The position numbers were made by a program, and so were the translations under genes. 6,866 bases of DNA. Source: Bacillota bacterium. GTDB lineage: Bacteria > Bacillota > Clostridia > Peptostreptococcales > Natronincolaceae. The notes under the pieces were generated by a model. The model did not search any database, was not told the DNA's origin, and saw nothing but the letters and a program-made list of their open reading frames with translations. The DNA lies in contig JAEWHG010000102.1 in assembly GCA_023387935.1 (NCBI GenBank), positions 1-6,866 of the forward strand, in the 5' to 3' direction. Every line of letters starts with the position of its first letter. Position 1 is the stretch's first letter. This document shows, piece after piece, positions 1-5,228 of the stretch.

Positions 1-149
1 TTAATCCGCCGGCAGGCTGTCGTTTTTACGGAAGATGTATGTATAGGCAAGATATATGTAAACAAGAAACACCAGAATTAAAGGACATAGGAAATGAAAC
101 TTTTGTAGCATGTCATTTCACAGGAAATTTAAAATCTGCAAAGCAATAA
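1..149 (+). CDS. Oligopeptide/dipeptide ABC transporter ATP-binding protein, C-terminal fragment
   Basis: The last 48 codons of a gene that begins before the window, read in the frame starting at base 3 and ending with TAA at 147-149. The residues begin NPPAGCRFYGRC and continue through a C-x6-C spacing to PEL and then ETFVACHF. This is the characteristic C-terminal extension (oligo_HPY region) that follows the ATPase domain in DppD/DppF and OppD/OppF subunits. Four cysteines (fragment residues 6, 12, 19, 37) fit the conserved cysteine set of this tail, which has been linked to an iron-sulfur cluster in some OppD proteins (known for the family, not shown here). The protein would energise peptide uptake at the cytoplasmic face of the membrane. 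The Walker and signature motifs lie outside the window, so I cannot separate the D-type from the F-type subunit. The gene ends about 16 bases before the terminator-like stem at 165. Confidence 0.88.
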   Translation, partial: NPPAGCRFYGRCMYRQDICKQETPELKDIGNETFVACHFTGNLKSAKQ

Positions 150-164
150 AAAAATTAAATAATG

Positions 165-319
165 AACTCACCTTTGATTAAACTAGAATCCTATCGGGTA
201 TTAATAATAATAGGATATTAGTTTAAATAAATCCTTTAGAGTACAATCGTACATATTTTTCTAAAAGTATGACAGAATATTTGTATTCTATATATAGGAT
301 TAAACGGGTGAGTTTTTTT
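165..319 (+). terminator. Multi-stem terminator or structured RNA after the transporter gene
   Basis: AACTCACC at 165-172 pairs perfectly with GGTGAGTT at 307-314, and the 3' arm runs into a T-tract (313-319), as in an intrinsic terminator. The enclosed 134 bases are themselves structured. Bases 178-194 pair with 210-226 (17 positions, one A-A mismatch and one G-T wobble) around a 15-base loop. AGAATA (274-279) pairs with TATTCT (284-289) around TTTG. AATCCT (230-235) can pair with AGGATT (296-301). A plain terminator for the upstream operon is the simplest reading; a regulatory RNA for the next gene is possible. There is no B12-box-like sequence, so a cobalamin riboswitch is not supported despite the neighbouring cobalamin gene. 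Confidence 0.6.
269..296 (+). promoter_or_regulatory. Possible sigma-A promoter for the adenosyltransferase gene
   Basis: ATGACA (269-274, five of six to TTGACA) is followed after 16 bases by TATATA (291-296, four of six to TATAAT). The predicted start near 303 would begin inside the 3' arm of the upstream terminator stem and give a leader of about 45 bases. AT-rich sequence makes chance matches common, so confidence is low. Confidence 0.35.
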
Positions 320-348
320 ATGGAATAAAAATTAGGAGGTGTTCATAT

Positions 349-879
349 ATGAAAATTTATACAAAAACAGGGGATAGTGGAGAAACTAGTTTATATGATG
401 GTAAAAGAATAAAAAAGGATGATATAAGAGTTGAAAGCTATGGCACTGTTGATGAACTAAACTCTATGCTTGGTTTAGCAAGAAACTTTGTAGATGATAA
501 TGAAATAGTCGAAATAGTATATACTATACAAAGAGAATTATTCAATGTTGCAGGAGAACTTGCAACTGAAAACACTGAAAATTTTAAAAATAGAGTAACT
601 GATGAGCAGATCGAATATCTAGAGAAAATCATAGACATATATTTAGAAAAAATACCTAAAGTAGATAAATTTATAATCCCAGGTTCAAATAAAGCTTCTG
701 CAAGTCTTCATGTAGCAAGAACTATTTGTAGAAGGGCAGAAAGGCGAATATTGACATTGAAAAAAGAAGATTATGTCAGCCCTGTTCTTGTTAAATATGT
801 AAATAGATTATCGGATACTATATATGCTCTGGCAAGGTATTTAGAAAGTGATTTGAAATATGTAGATTTTAAAAGATAA
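349..879 (+). CDS. pduO: PduO-type ATP:cob(I)alamin adenosyltransferase
   Basis: Transfers the adenosyl group of ATP to cob(I)alamin to make coenzyme B12 (adenosylcobalamin) in the cytoplasm. The 176-residue length is normal for the single-domain PduO/MMAB family, which works as a trimer. Family motifs appear in order: the N-terminal ATP-binding segment TKTGDSGETSLYDGKR (5-20), YGTVDELNS (31-39), FIIPGSN (108-114), the arginine-rich ARTICRRAERR (123-133) and YVNRLSD (150-156). The start is fixed by AGGAGGTG at 334-341, 7 bases before ATG. The gene looks monocistronic: a terminator-like structure lies before it and a strong hairpin follows at 954. No B12-dependent enzyme or corrinoid gene is adjacent, so its client enzyme cannot be inferred. 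It is distinct from the CobA/BtuR family. The symbol denotes the family; there is no propanediol-utilisation cluster here. Confidence 0.95.
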   Translation: MKIYTKTGDSGETSLYDGKRIKKDDIRVESYGTVDELNSMLGLARNFVDDNEIVEIVYTIQRELFNVAGELATENTENFKNRVTDEQIEYLEKIIDIYLEKIPKVDKFIIPGSNKASASLHVARTICRRAERRILTLKKEDYVSPVLVKYVNRLSDTIYALARYLESDLKYVDFKR

Positions 880-927
880 AGCCACCATATAAATTTACGA
901 ATATTATTATGATTTTTTAGAAAAACA

Positions 928-956
928 TTCAGAAAACGTTTATAATATGGTATAAT
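928..956 (+). promoter_or_regulatory. Probable sigma-A promoter for hpt
   Basis: TTCAGA (928-933, four of six to TTGACA), a 17-base spacer, then a perfect TATAAT (951-956). The predicted start near 963 lies inside the 5' arm of the terminator hairpin at 954-990, so hpt transcripts from this promoter would lack the base of that stem. A second TATAAT at 941-946 has no good -35 partner. Confidence 0.5.
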
Positions 957-1001
957 TGAGTAAATTATAGATTATATAGTTTGCTCAATTTATTATTTTT
1001 T
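954..1001 (+). terminator. Rho-independent terminator after pduO, overlapping the hpt promoter
   Basis: Bases 954-969 pair with 975-990 over 16 positions (two G-T wobbles, no mismatch) around the loop GATTA. The base of the stem is AATTGAG/CTCAATT. It is followed by TATTATTTTTT. The stem is AT-rich but long, with a T-tract. It would stop read-through from pduO before hpt. Confidence 0.6.
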
Positions 1002-1023
1002 AAGAAGAAGAAAGGGTGGCCAT

Positions 1024-1563
1024 ATGTATAAAGATGTTGAAGAAATATTATTTTCAAAGGATAAAATTGCTCAAAAGGTAAAGGAATTAGGAGAAAGAAT
1101 TTCAAATGATTATAATAAAGATGCAGAAGTAGTTGTAATTGGTGTACTTAAAGGAGCCAATGTTTTTATGGCAGATCTTATACGAGAAATTAACATCCCT
1201 GTATATATTGATTTTATGTCTGTTTCTAGTTATGGATATTCTACTGAAAGTTCTGGCGTAGTTAGGATATTAAAGGATTTAGATTTGGAAATAGAGGGAA
1301 AACATGTATTAATCATTGAAGATATTATTGATACAGGATTAACTCTGAAATACTTGACAGATAATCTAAAATCTAGAGGCATCAAGAGTTTAAAAATATG
1401 TACATTATTAGATAAACCGATAAGAAGAAAATGTGATTTAAAAGTGGATTATATAGGATTTGAAATACCAGATAAATTTATTGTAGGGTATGGAATTGAT
1501 TATGGTGAAAAATACAGAAACTTACCATATATAGCATCCTTAAAGGAAGAGGTATATAAATAA
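1024..1563 (+). CDS. hpt: Hypoxanthine phosphoribosyltransferase
   Basis: Purine salvage enzyme that joins hypoxanthine (often also guanine) to PRPP to give IMP or GMP plus pyrophosphate in the cytoplasm. The 179-residue length is typical. Visible motifs: LKGA (42-45), the pyrophosphate-contacting loop; the flexible active-site loop around DFMSVSSYG (63-71); the PRPP-binding motif VLIIEDIIDTGLTL (95-108), with acidic pair E99-D100 and catalytic-region D103; KPIRRK (131-136), where the lysine contacts the purine; and FIVGYGIDYGEKYRNLPYI (152-170) at the C-terminus. The start ATG follows a GAAAGGGTGG ribosome binding site ending at 1019, only 4 bases from the ATG and weaker than its neighbours' sites. 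In many Firmicutes hpt sits beside tilS and ftsH; here it stands alone between pduO and a small hypothetical gene. No clear terminator follows it. Confidence 0.95.
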   Translation: MYKDVEEILFSKDKIAQKVKELGERISNDYNKDAEVVVIGVLKGANVFMADLIREINIPVYIDFMSVSSYGYSTESSGVVRILKDLDLEIEGKHVLIIEDIIDTGLTLKYLTDNLKSRGIKSLKICTLLDKPIRRKCDLKVDYIGFEIPDKFIVGYGIDYGEKYRNLPYIASLKEEVYK

Positions 1564-1665
1564 ATTTATAGTATTAATAAATTCAAATAAAATTAACATT
1601 AAGTTAAACTGTATACTTTGAATAGAAAAGTCCTTATAAATGAATACTATAATTGAAGTTCATTC

Positions 1666-1673
1666 AAGGAGGG
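1666..1673 (+). promoter_or_regulatory. Ribosome binding site that fixes the start of the 57-residue protein
   Basis: AAGGAGGG lies 9 bases before the ATG at 1683. An in-frame TTG at 1653 would place this site inside the coding region, so ATG 1683 is the better start. A TATAAT at 1648-1653 could serve as a -10 element with a short leader, but no convincing -35 element lies 16-18 bases upstream of it. Confidence 0.7.
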
Positions 1674-1682
1674 TTTATTAAT

Positions 1683-1856
1683 ATGGACGCAGCTGTTAAT
1701 TTTGATGAAATAAAAACTAGATTTATTAATGCTGGATTAGATGAAAAAATTGAGATTTATACAACAACCTCAGGATTGACTGTAGATCAATTTAAAGAGT
1801 TGCTTAAGCACTTTCCATTGCAACATTTAGATAAGTTAGAAAAGGCTATGGCCTAG
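1683..1856 (+). CDS. Small hypothetical protein, 57 residues
   Basis: I do not recognise this family. The product begins MDAAVNFDEIKTRF and ends LDKLEKAMA. It has no membrane segment, signal peptide or cysteine. It carries about 10 acidic and 7 basic residues and looks mostly helical, with a short threonine-rich patch (TTTSGLT, 27-33) between two predicted helices. Reality as a gene is supported by a strong ribosome binding site 9 bases upstream of ATG, an open frame that ends just before a 13-bp terminator, and codon use like its neighbours. It is likely monocistronic. A regulator-like or adaptor role would be guesswork. The small size and strong signals suggest it is made in quantity under some condition. 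Confidence 0.75.
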   Translation: MDAAVNFDEIKTRFINAGLDEKIEIYTTTSGLTVDQFKELLKHFPLQHLDKLEKAMA

Positions 1857-1859
1857 TTT

Positions 1860-1896
1860 AAAGGACCTTCTTAATAATTTGAGAAGGTCCTTTATT
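1860..1896 (+). terminator. Rho-independent terminator after the small gene
   Basis: AAAGGACCTTCT (1860-1871) pairs perfectly with AGAAGGTCCTTT (1882-1893), with one further T-G pair and an 8-base loop. The T-tract is short (TTTATT), and the A-rich 5' flank could let it work in the opposite direction as well. Confidence 0.75.
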
Positions 1897-1920
1897 GTGA
1901 AAAAAACAAGGTTCTAGGGT

Positions 1921-1953
1921 ACCCGTATGCAATCTTTGATTACATTAACGGGT
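1921..1953. other. GC-rich nested hairpin of unknown role
   Basis: ACCCGT (1921-1926) pairs with ACGGGT (1948-1953). Inside, ATG (1927-1929) pairs with CAT (1943-1945) and AATC (1931-1934) pairs with GATT (1938-1941) around a TTT loop. The element overlaps a GGGTACCC palindrome (1917-1924) and is flanked by direct AGGTTCT copies (about 1909-1915 and 1955-1961). No T-tract follows on the + strand. On the - strand a T7 run (complement of 1900-1906) lies downstream of the fold after roughly 15 bases. It stands out for its GC content in an AT-rich spacer and matches no element I recognise. Confidence 0.4.
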
Positions 1954-2014
1954 CAGGTTCTTATTTATTAGGTATAAGTTTATTATTATTGGCAAAATTA
2001 GAAATAGTATTTAT

Positions 2015-2055
2015 AAAAAAAGCTTCTATTGAAGTATTATTAGGAAGCTTTTTTT
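2015..2055. terminator. Bidirectional Rho-independent terminator
   Basis: Seven A's and GCTTC (2015-2026) pair perfectly over 12 positions with GAAGC and seven T's (2044-2055), around a 17-base loop. The A7/T7 ends let it terminate in either direction. On the + strand it lies after the small gene's own terminator and before the Mrr-like gene, so it either backs up that terminator or ends a short transcript from the 1894-2014 spacer. Confidence 0.7.
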
Positions 2056-2069
2056 GAAACTCATTTGCG

Positions 2070-2109
2070 GAAAGTTCTTTTCTATTTAAAACATCGAAGG
2101 AGAACTTTC
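2070..2109. other. Second hairpin upstream of the Mrr-like membrane protein gene
   Basis: GAAAGTTCT (2070-2078) pairs perfectly with AGAACTTTC (2101-2109); two G-T pairs and one T-A pair may extend it inward, leaving a loop of about 17-22 bases. It is followed by only TTATT, so it is a poor terminator. It sits 54 bases before the next start codon. It could be a leader structure or an operator-like inverted repeat. A TATATT at 2135-2140 could be the -10 element for the next gene, but no good -35 accompanies it. Confidence 0.35.
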
Positions 2110-2162
2110 TTATTCGTTATAAAAAATATGTAACTATATTTTAATTTTCAGGAGGTAAAAAT

Positions 2163-3170
2163 ATGAAACAACTAGATTCGCTTTTTCGCTTTATAGCCAA
2201 TCAATTAAAAGGAGATAAAAGAAGTAGAAGGAATAGTATGCGATTTAAAAATTACTACTTAAGTGTTAAAGATGATAAAAGAAATACATTCGCTAAAGTA
2301 TTTGATTATTCTGTTTGGAGAATAATTGTTTTCTTTTTTGTTTTTGTATATCTATATTTAGAAACCAACAGATTGTATTTATCTATTTTGCTTTCATCAG
2401 TTATATTTACTATAGTACATAGTATTGCAATAAAGGGAAGAAAACGAAAATTAGAATATATGAAAGAACAGAAAAGACGCTATATAGGCAGTCAAAGAGT
2501 TTATAATGAGATTATGAATAAAACAATTGACGAAATGAAGGAATATATTAAAGAAGTATTTAGTTTTATGGGATTTACAAAATTTAAGTTTAATGAGGTA
2601 GACCAAAGACATATATTGTTAAAGTCTGTATACAAAGAGGAAGAAATTATGTTATTATTTAATATATATAAAAATGATTTAGAAGTGGAATTAAAGGAAG
2701 TAAAAGAGTTTATAGATGTACTTATCGATAATAAAATAAAAAAAGGAATATTACTTACAACATCAGATTTTACAAGGGATAGTTATGATTATATTAAGGA
2801 TTTAAATGAAGATTATAATGTTTTACTGGTAAATAAAGAACAATTACTTAAAATAATAGAAGATATGGGATTGTTTCCAACTGACGATGAAATCGATGAA
2901 ATAATTGAAAGTAAAATTAATAAAAAACAAATGAAATGGAATAAATACAAAAATATAGCCTTGTCTAAAAACAAAGCAAAGGGATATTTTATTTTAAGTA
3001 TATATCTTGCAATAGCTGCCTGGTATACACCTTTTACTATTTACTATATGATTATTTCTAGCGCAATTCTAGCTTTAGGTATAATTAGCCTTATATTTAA
3101 TAGTATTCGCAATAGTAAAAAGGAAGAAGAAATCGGGACTGATTTTAAAAAATTACTTAACGATATGTAA
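2163..3170 (+). CDS. Membrane protein with a degenerate Mrr-like (restriction endonuclease-fold) domain
   Basis: 335 residues. Two hydrophobic segments (about 51-67 and 71-90) follow a basic N-terminal region (residues 18-30 rich in Lys/Arg). A soluble middle region runs from about 95 to 270. Two more hydrophobic segments lie at about 274-290 and 292-314, then a charged tail. Residues 116-235 resemble the Mrr_cat fold: a helix ending in FMGFTKFKF, a strand region with LLFNIYKND (164-172), then KEVKEFIDVLIDNKIKKGILLTTSDFT (178-204, comparable to the family's helix plus GILVTTSGFT) and the closing VLLVNKEQLLKII. The catalytic D...QxK pattern appears lost: the position of the QxK lysine reads N in LLFNIYK, and no GGVD-like motif precedes it. 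I infer a non-catalytic, perhaps nucleic-acid- or ligand-sensing, membrane protein. AGGAGGT lies 6 bases before ATG. The phosphatase gene starts 21 bases downstream, suggesting an operon. Confidence 0.7.
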   Translation: MKQLDSLFRFIANQLKGDKRSRRNSMRFKNYYLSVKDDKRNTFAKVFDYSVWRIIVFFFVFVYLYLETNRLYLSILLSSVIFTIVHSIAIKGRKRKLEYMKEQKRRYIGSQRVYNEIMNKTIDEMKEYIKEVFSFMGFTKFKFNEVDQRHILLKSVYKEEEIMLLFNIYKNDLEVELKEVKEFIDVLIDNKIKKGILLTTSDFTRDSYDYIKDLNEDYNVLLVNKEQLLKIIEDMGLFPTDDEIDEIIESKINKKQMKWNKYKNIALSKNKAKGYFILSIYLAIAAWYTPFTIYYMIISSAILALGIISLIFNSIRNSKKEEEIGTDFKKLLNDM

Positions 3171-3191
3171 AGTGAAGTAAGGGGGAATTTT

Positions 3192-4994
3192 ATGGAGCAT
3201 AGTGATGATAGAGTTAAAGCATTGCTGGATATTTCTACAATGGTAACTAGATCGGATAATTTTTATAATATAAAGGATGAAATTATTCAGAAAATGCTTA
3301 AAATAATTTTTCCAGCCAAAGCTTGTGTTAATTTATTTGGTAATGACTATAAATTTGCTAATCTAGTCTGTTCGGCTACTTTAGATTTTATTCCAAATTA
3401 CTTTAAAACAAACGAAAAAAATCAGCATAAAATACCCTTCGAAACCTATCCCATTTACATACATGAAGCAGTTAACGAAAAAAAAGTAGTATGGATAAAA
3501 GACATTTTTAATGATGAGCGTTCTGAAAGTGAGAAATTTTTAGCCGAAAACGAGGGGTATAAGTCTCGTGCAGTTTTTCCTCTGATATCGAGTAACAATG
3601 TTATAGGTTTTATGACTTGTTTTTTTATCGAAAGCAGTGAAAAATACACTGACGATGATATTGACTTTATTTCTTCAGTAGCATCATTAATTGGATTATC
3701 TGTTGAAATAACAAGAAAGAAAAAAGACTCTGATTTTATGATTAAAAAATTAAGGGGTTCATTAAATCTTATAAATAAAGCTACTGACGAATTATATACA
3801 AATTCAAATCTAGATAATTTTTTGAGATCTATTTGTATGCAAATAAAAAAGATAACGCTGAGTGAATCTGCAATTATAATAATGAATGGTCTGGAGAACG
3901 GAAAGTATCACGAAAGCATTTATGGAGAAAATAAAGCCCTTAGAAGTTTTGCTGAGAATATTCATCTAAAATTTACTGAGAAAAAATCTAAGTCTGTTAA
4001 TGCTAAATACTTTAATGAAGGAGATATATCTGAATTTTATAAGGGTGTAAATATTAAAACAGCCCTATATCATAACTTAGTCATAGATCATCTCGTTATT
4101 GGATATATAGCCGTTGCTAATGCATCAAATTATACGAATGATGATCTGAAAATATTAAATATATTTTCTTCTCAAATTATTTTCGCAGTTGAAAGATATA
4201 AAAACGCAGCGAAGTTAATTGATCACAAAATGATGGAAAGAGAATTAGAGCTGATACAAGAAAAGCAGCTACTAATTATGCCAAATAATAATGTTACCTT
4301 GCCCAATAAGACTAAGGTATCCTACTATTTTTATCCGACTGCAAATCTAGGTGGAGACTTTTGTGATATTTTCTTTATAAATGATCATTCTCTATGTATT
4401 TTTATAGCTGATGTTATGGGACATAGTCTTTTAGCAAATTATTTTTCCGCAATGATTAAAGGCGCATTAAAATCCTGTATCGACGATAAAAAAACTGCTG
4501 CAGAAATTTTAACAATTATTAATCATAATTTATATGAGGATTTTAACGCTTTAGATATATATGCTACATCAAGACTTGCCATCATTGATATAAATACAGA
4601 TTGCACAAATATAGCAAATGGAGGGCATCATTTTCCCATAGGTGTAAAAAAAGTAGGATCTGAAATTATAGCAGAAGATATAGTATTTAATAGAGGATTG
4701 CCTTTAGGGATTTTTCATGATACAAAATATGAAGACGATTACTATAATGTATGGGACTATGAACTTGTTTGTATTTTTACAGATGGTATTATAGAGGCTT
4801 ATGGAGCAGATGGAGAAATGTTTGGTGTAAATAGATTGAAGGAACTATTAAAAAAACATTATTATAAAAGTAATGACGAGATAAATATAGAAATTAGAGA
4901 AGCTCTACTTAAACACACGAATCAATCGGAACCAAATGATGATATAATGTTAATTATTTTGAATAATGGCATATATAGGCACAACAGATTTTAA
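3192..4994 (+). CDS. GAF-GAF-PP2C (SpoIIE/RsbU-type) serine/threonine phosphatase
   Basis: 600 residues, no membrane segment, so cytoplasmic. GAF domain 1 spans about 8-173 (ending DDIDFISSVASLIGLSVEI) and GAF domain 2 about 195-337 (ending NIFSSQIIFAVERY). A helical linker (345-363, ERELELIQEKQLLIMP) is typical of these phosphatases. The PPM/SpoIIE domain spans about 373-592: GGDF (387-390), DVMGHS (407-412, family DxxGHG, last Gly replaced by Ser), NGGHHFP (476-482), FTDGIIEAYG (529-538) and NDD (582-584). Metal-binding aspartates D389, D407, D531 and D584 are present, so activity is likely. Family members usually dephosphorylate a STAS-domain anti-anti-sigma protein in response to a signal sensed by the GAF domains; no such partner or anti-sigma kinase is adjacent. 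AAGGGGG (3179-3185) precedes ATG by 6 bases. It probably shares a transcript with the Mrr-like gene. Confidence 0.88.
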   Translation: MEHSDDRVKALLDISTMVTRSDNFYNIKDEIIQKMLKIIFPAKACVNLFGNDYKFANLVCSATLDFIPNYFKTNEKNQHKIPFETYPIYIHEAVNEKKVVWIKDIFNDERSESEKFLAENEGYKSRAVFPLISSNNVIGFMTCFFIESSEKYTDDDIDFISSVASLIGLSVEITRKKKDSDFMIKKLRGSLNLINKATDELYTNSNLDNFLRSICMQIKKITLSESAIIIMNGLENGKYHESIYGENKALRSFAENIHLKFTEKKSKSVNAKYFNEGDISEFYKGVNIKTALYHNLVIDHLVIGYIAVANASNYTNDDLKILNIFSSQIIFAVERYKNAAKLIDHKMMERELELIQEKQLLIMPNNNVTLPNKTKVSYYFYPTANLGGDFCDIFFINDHSLCIFIADVMGHSLLANYFSAMIKGALKSCIDDKKTAAEILTIINHNLYEDFNALDIYATSRLAIIDINTDCTNIANGGHHFPIGVKKVGSEIIAEDIVFNRGLPLGIFHDTKYEDDYYNVWDYELVCIFTDGIIEAYGADGEMFGVNRLKELLKKHYYKSNDEINIEIREALLKHTNQSEPNDDIMLIILNNGIYRHNRF

Positions 4995-5113
4995 ATATAC
5001 CATAAATATATTATGTTAATTTTAAGGGTAATTAAAGAATAAAAATTAAGAATATTTACCTAAAAATATGTTATTAAAATAAATCAAATAAATTGAAAGT
5101 TTAATTACAAGGT

Positions 5114-5142
5114 TTGATTTTTAGTGTGAAAGAACGTATAAT
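5114..5142 (+). promoter_or_regulatory. Sigma-A promoter of the pduL-deoC operon
   Basis: TTGATT (5114-5119, four of six to TTGACA), a 17-base spacer and a perfect TATAAT (5137-5142). Transcription would start near 5149, giving a leader of about 80 bases before pduL. It is one of the best promoter matches in the window. Confidence 0.75.
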
Positions 5143-5162
5143 AATGTTGTATACAAAATTAT
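5141..5162. promoter_or_regulatory. Candidate GntR-type repressor operator over the pduL start site
   Basis: TTGTATACAA (5147-5156) is a perfect 10-bp palindrome. The symmetry continues outward: after one mismatched pair (5146/5157), ATAAT (5141-5145) mirrors ATTAT (5158-5162), giving a 22-bp inverted repeat with a single mismatch. The core equals the centre of the Bacillus GntR gluconate operator, and GTATAC cores are common for GntR-family sites. Its overlap with the -10 edge and the predicted start site is where a repressor would act. The cognate regulator is not in the window. Confidence 0.6.
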
Positions 5163-5228
5163 ATTTTTTAATGATTGTACATATTTAATTAATTTAAGAA
5201 AGCTAAACATACATAAGGAGGATTTAAT

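Noticed and set aside
249..258. GTACATATTT shared with 5177-5186 as a possible common regulatory site of pduO and pduL
   Set aside because: Ten AT-rich bases with no symmetry and different placement relative to the promoters; chance is likely in this base composition.
165..319. Cobalamin riboswitch upstream of the cobalamin adenosyltransferase gene
   Set aside because: The spacer is structured, but no B12-box (GCCACTG-like) or other conserved cobalamin riboswitch core can be found.
165..319. MITE-like element with AACTCACC terminal inverted repeats
   Set aside because: The ends pair, but there is no clear target-site duplication and the 3' arm runs into a T-tract as expected of a terminator.
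881..1020. GCCACC (881-886) pairing with GGTGGC (1015-1020) to mask the hpt ribosome binding site
   Set aside because: Only 6 bp over 135 bases, and an intervening terminator and promoter mean most hpt RNA would not contain the 5' half. Chance is likely.
1908..1926. preQ1-I riboswitch suggested by GGTTCTAG
   Set aside because: The short motif matches, but the needed P1 complement and the A-rich tail that forms the pseudoknot are missing, and the downstream gene is not related to queuosine.
1911..1961. TPP riboswitch on the - strand, suggested by GAACCTGACC followed by TTAATG
   Set aside because: The CTGAGA half of the THI element is absent and no - strand gene follows.
4999..5022. Terminator after the phosphatase gene (CATAA/TTATG stem)
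   Set aside because: Only 5 AT-rich base pairs and a mixed tail; too weak to call. No better terminator is visible between 4995 and 5113.
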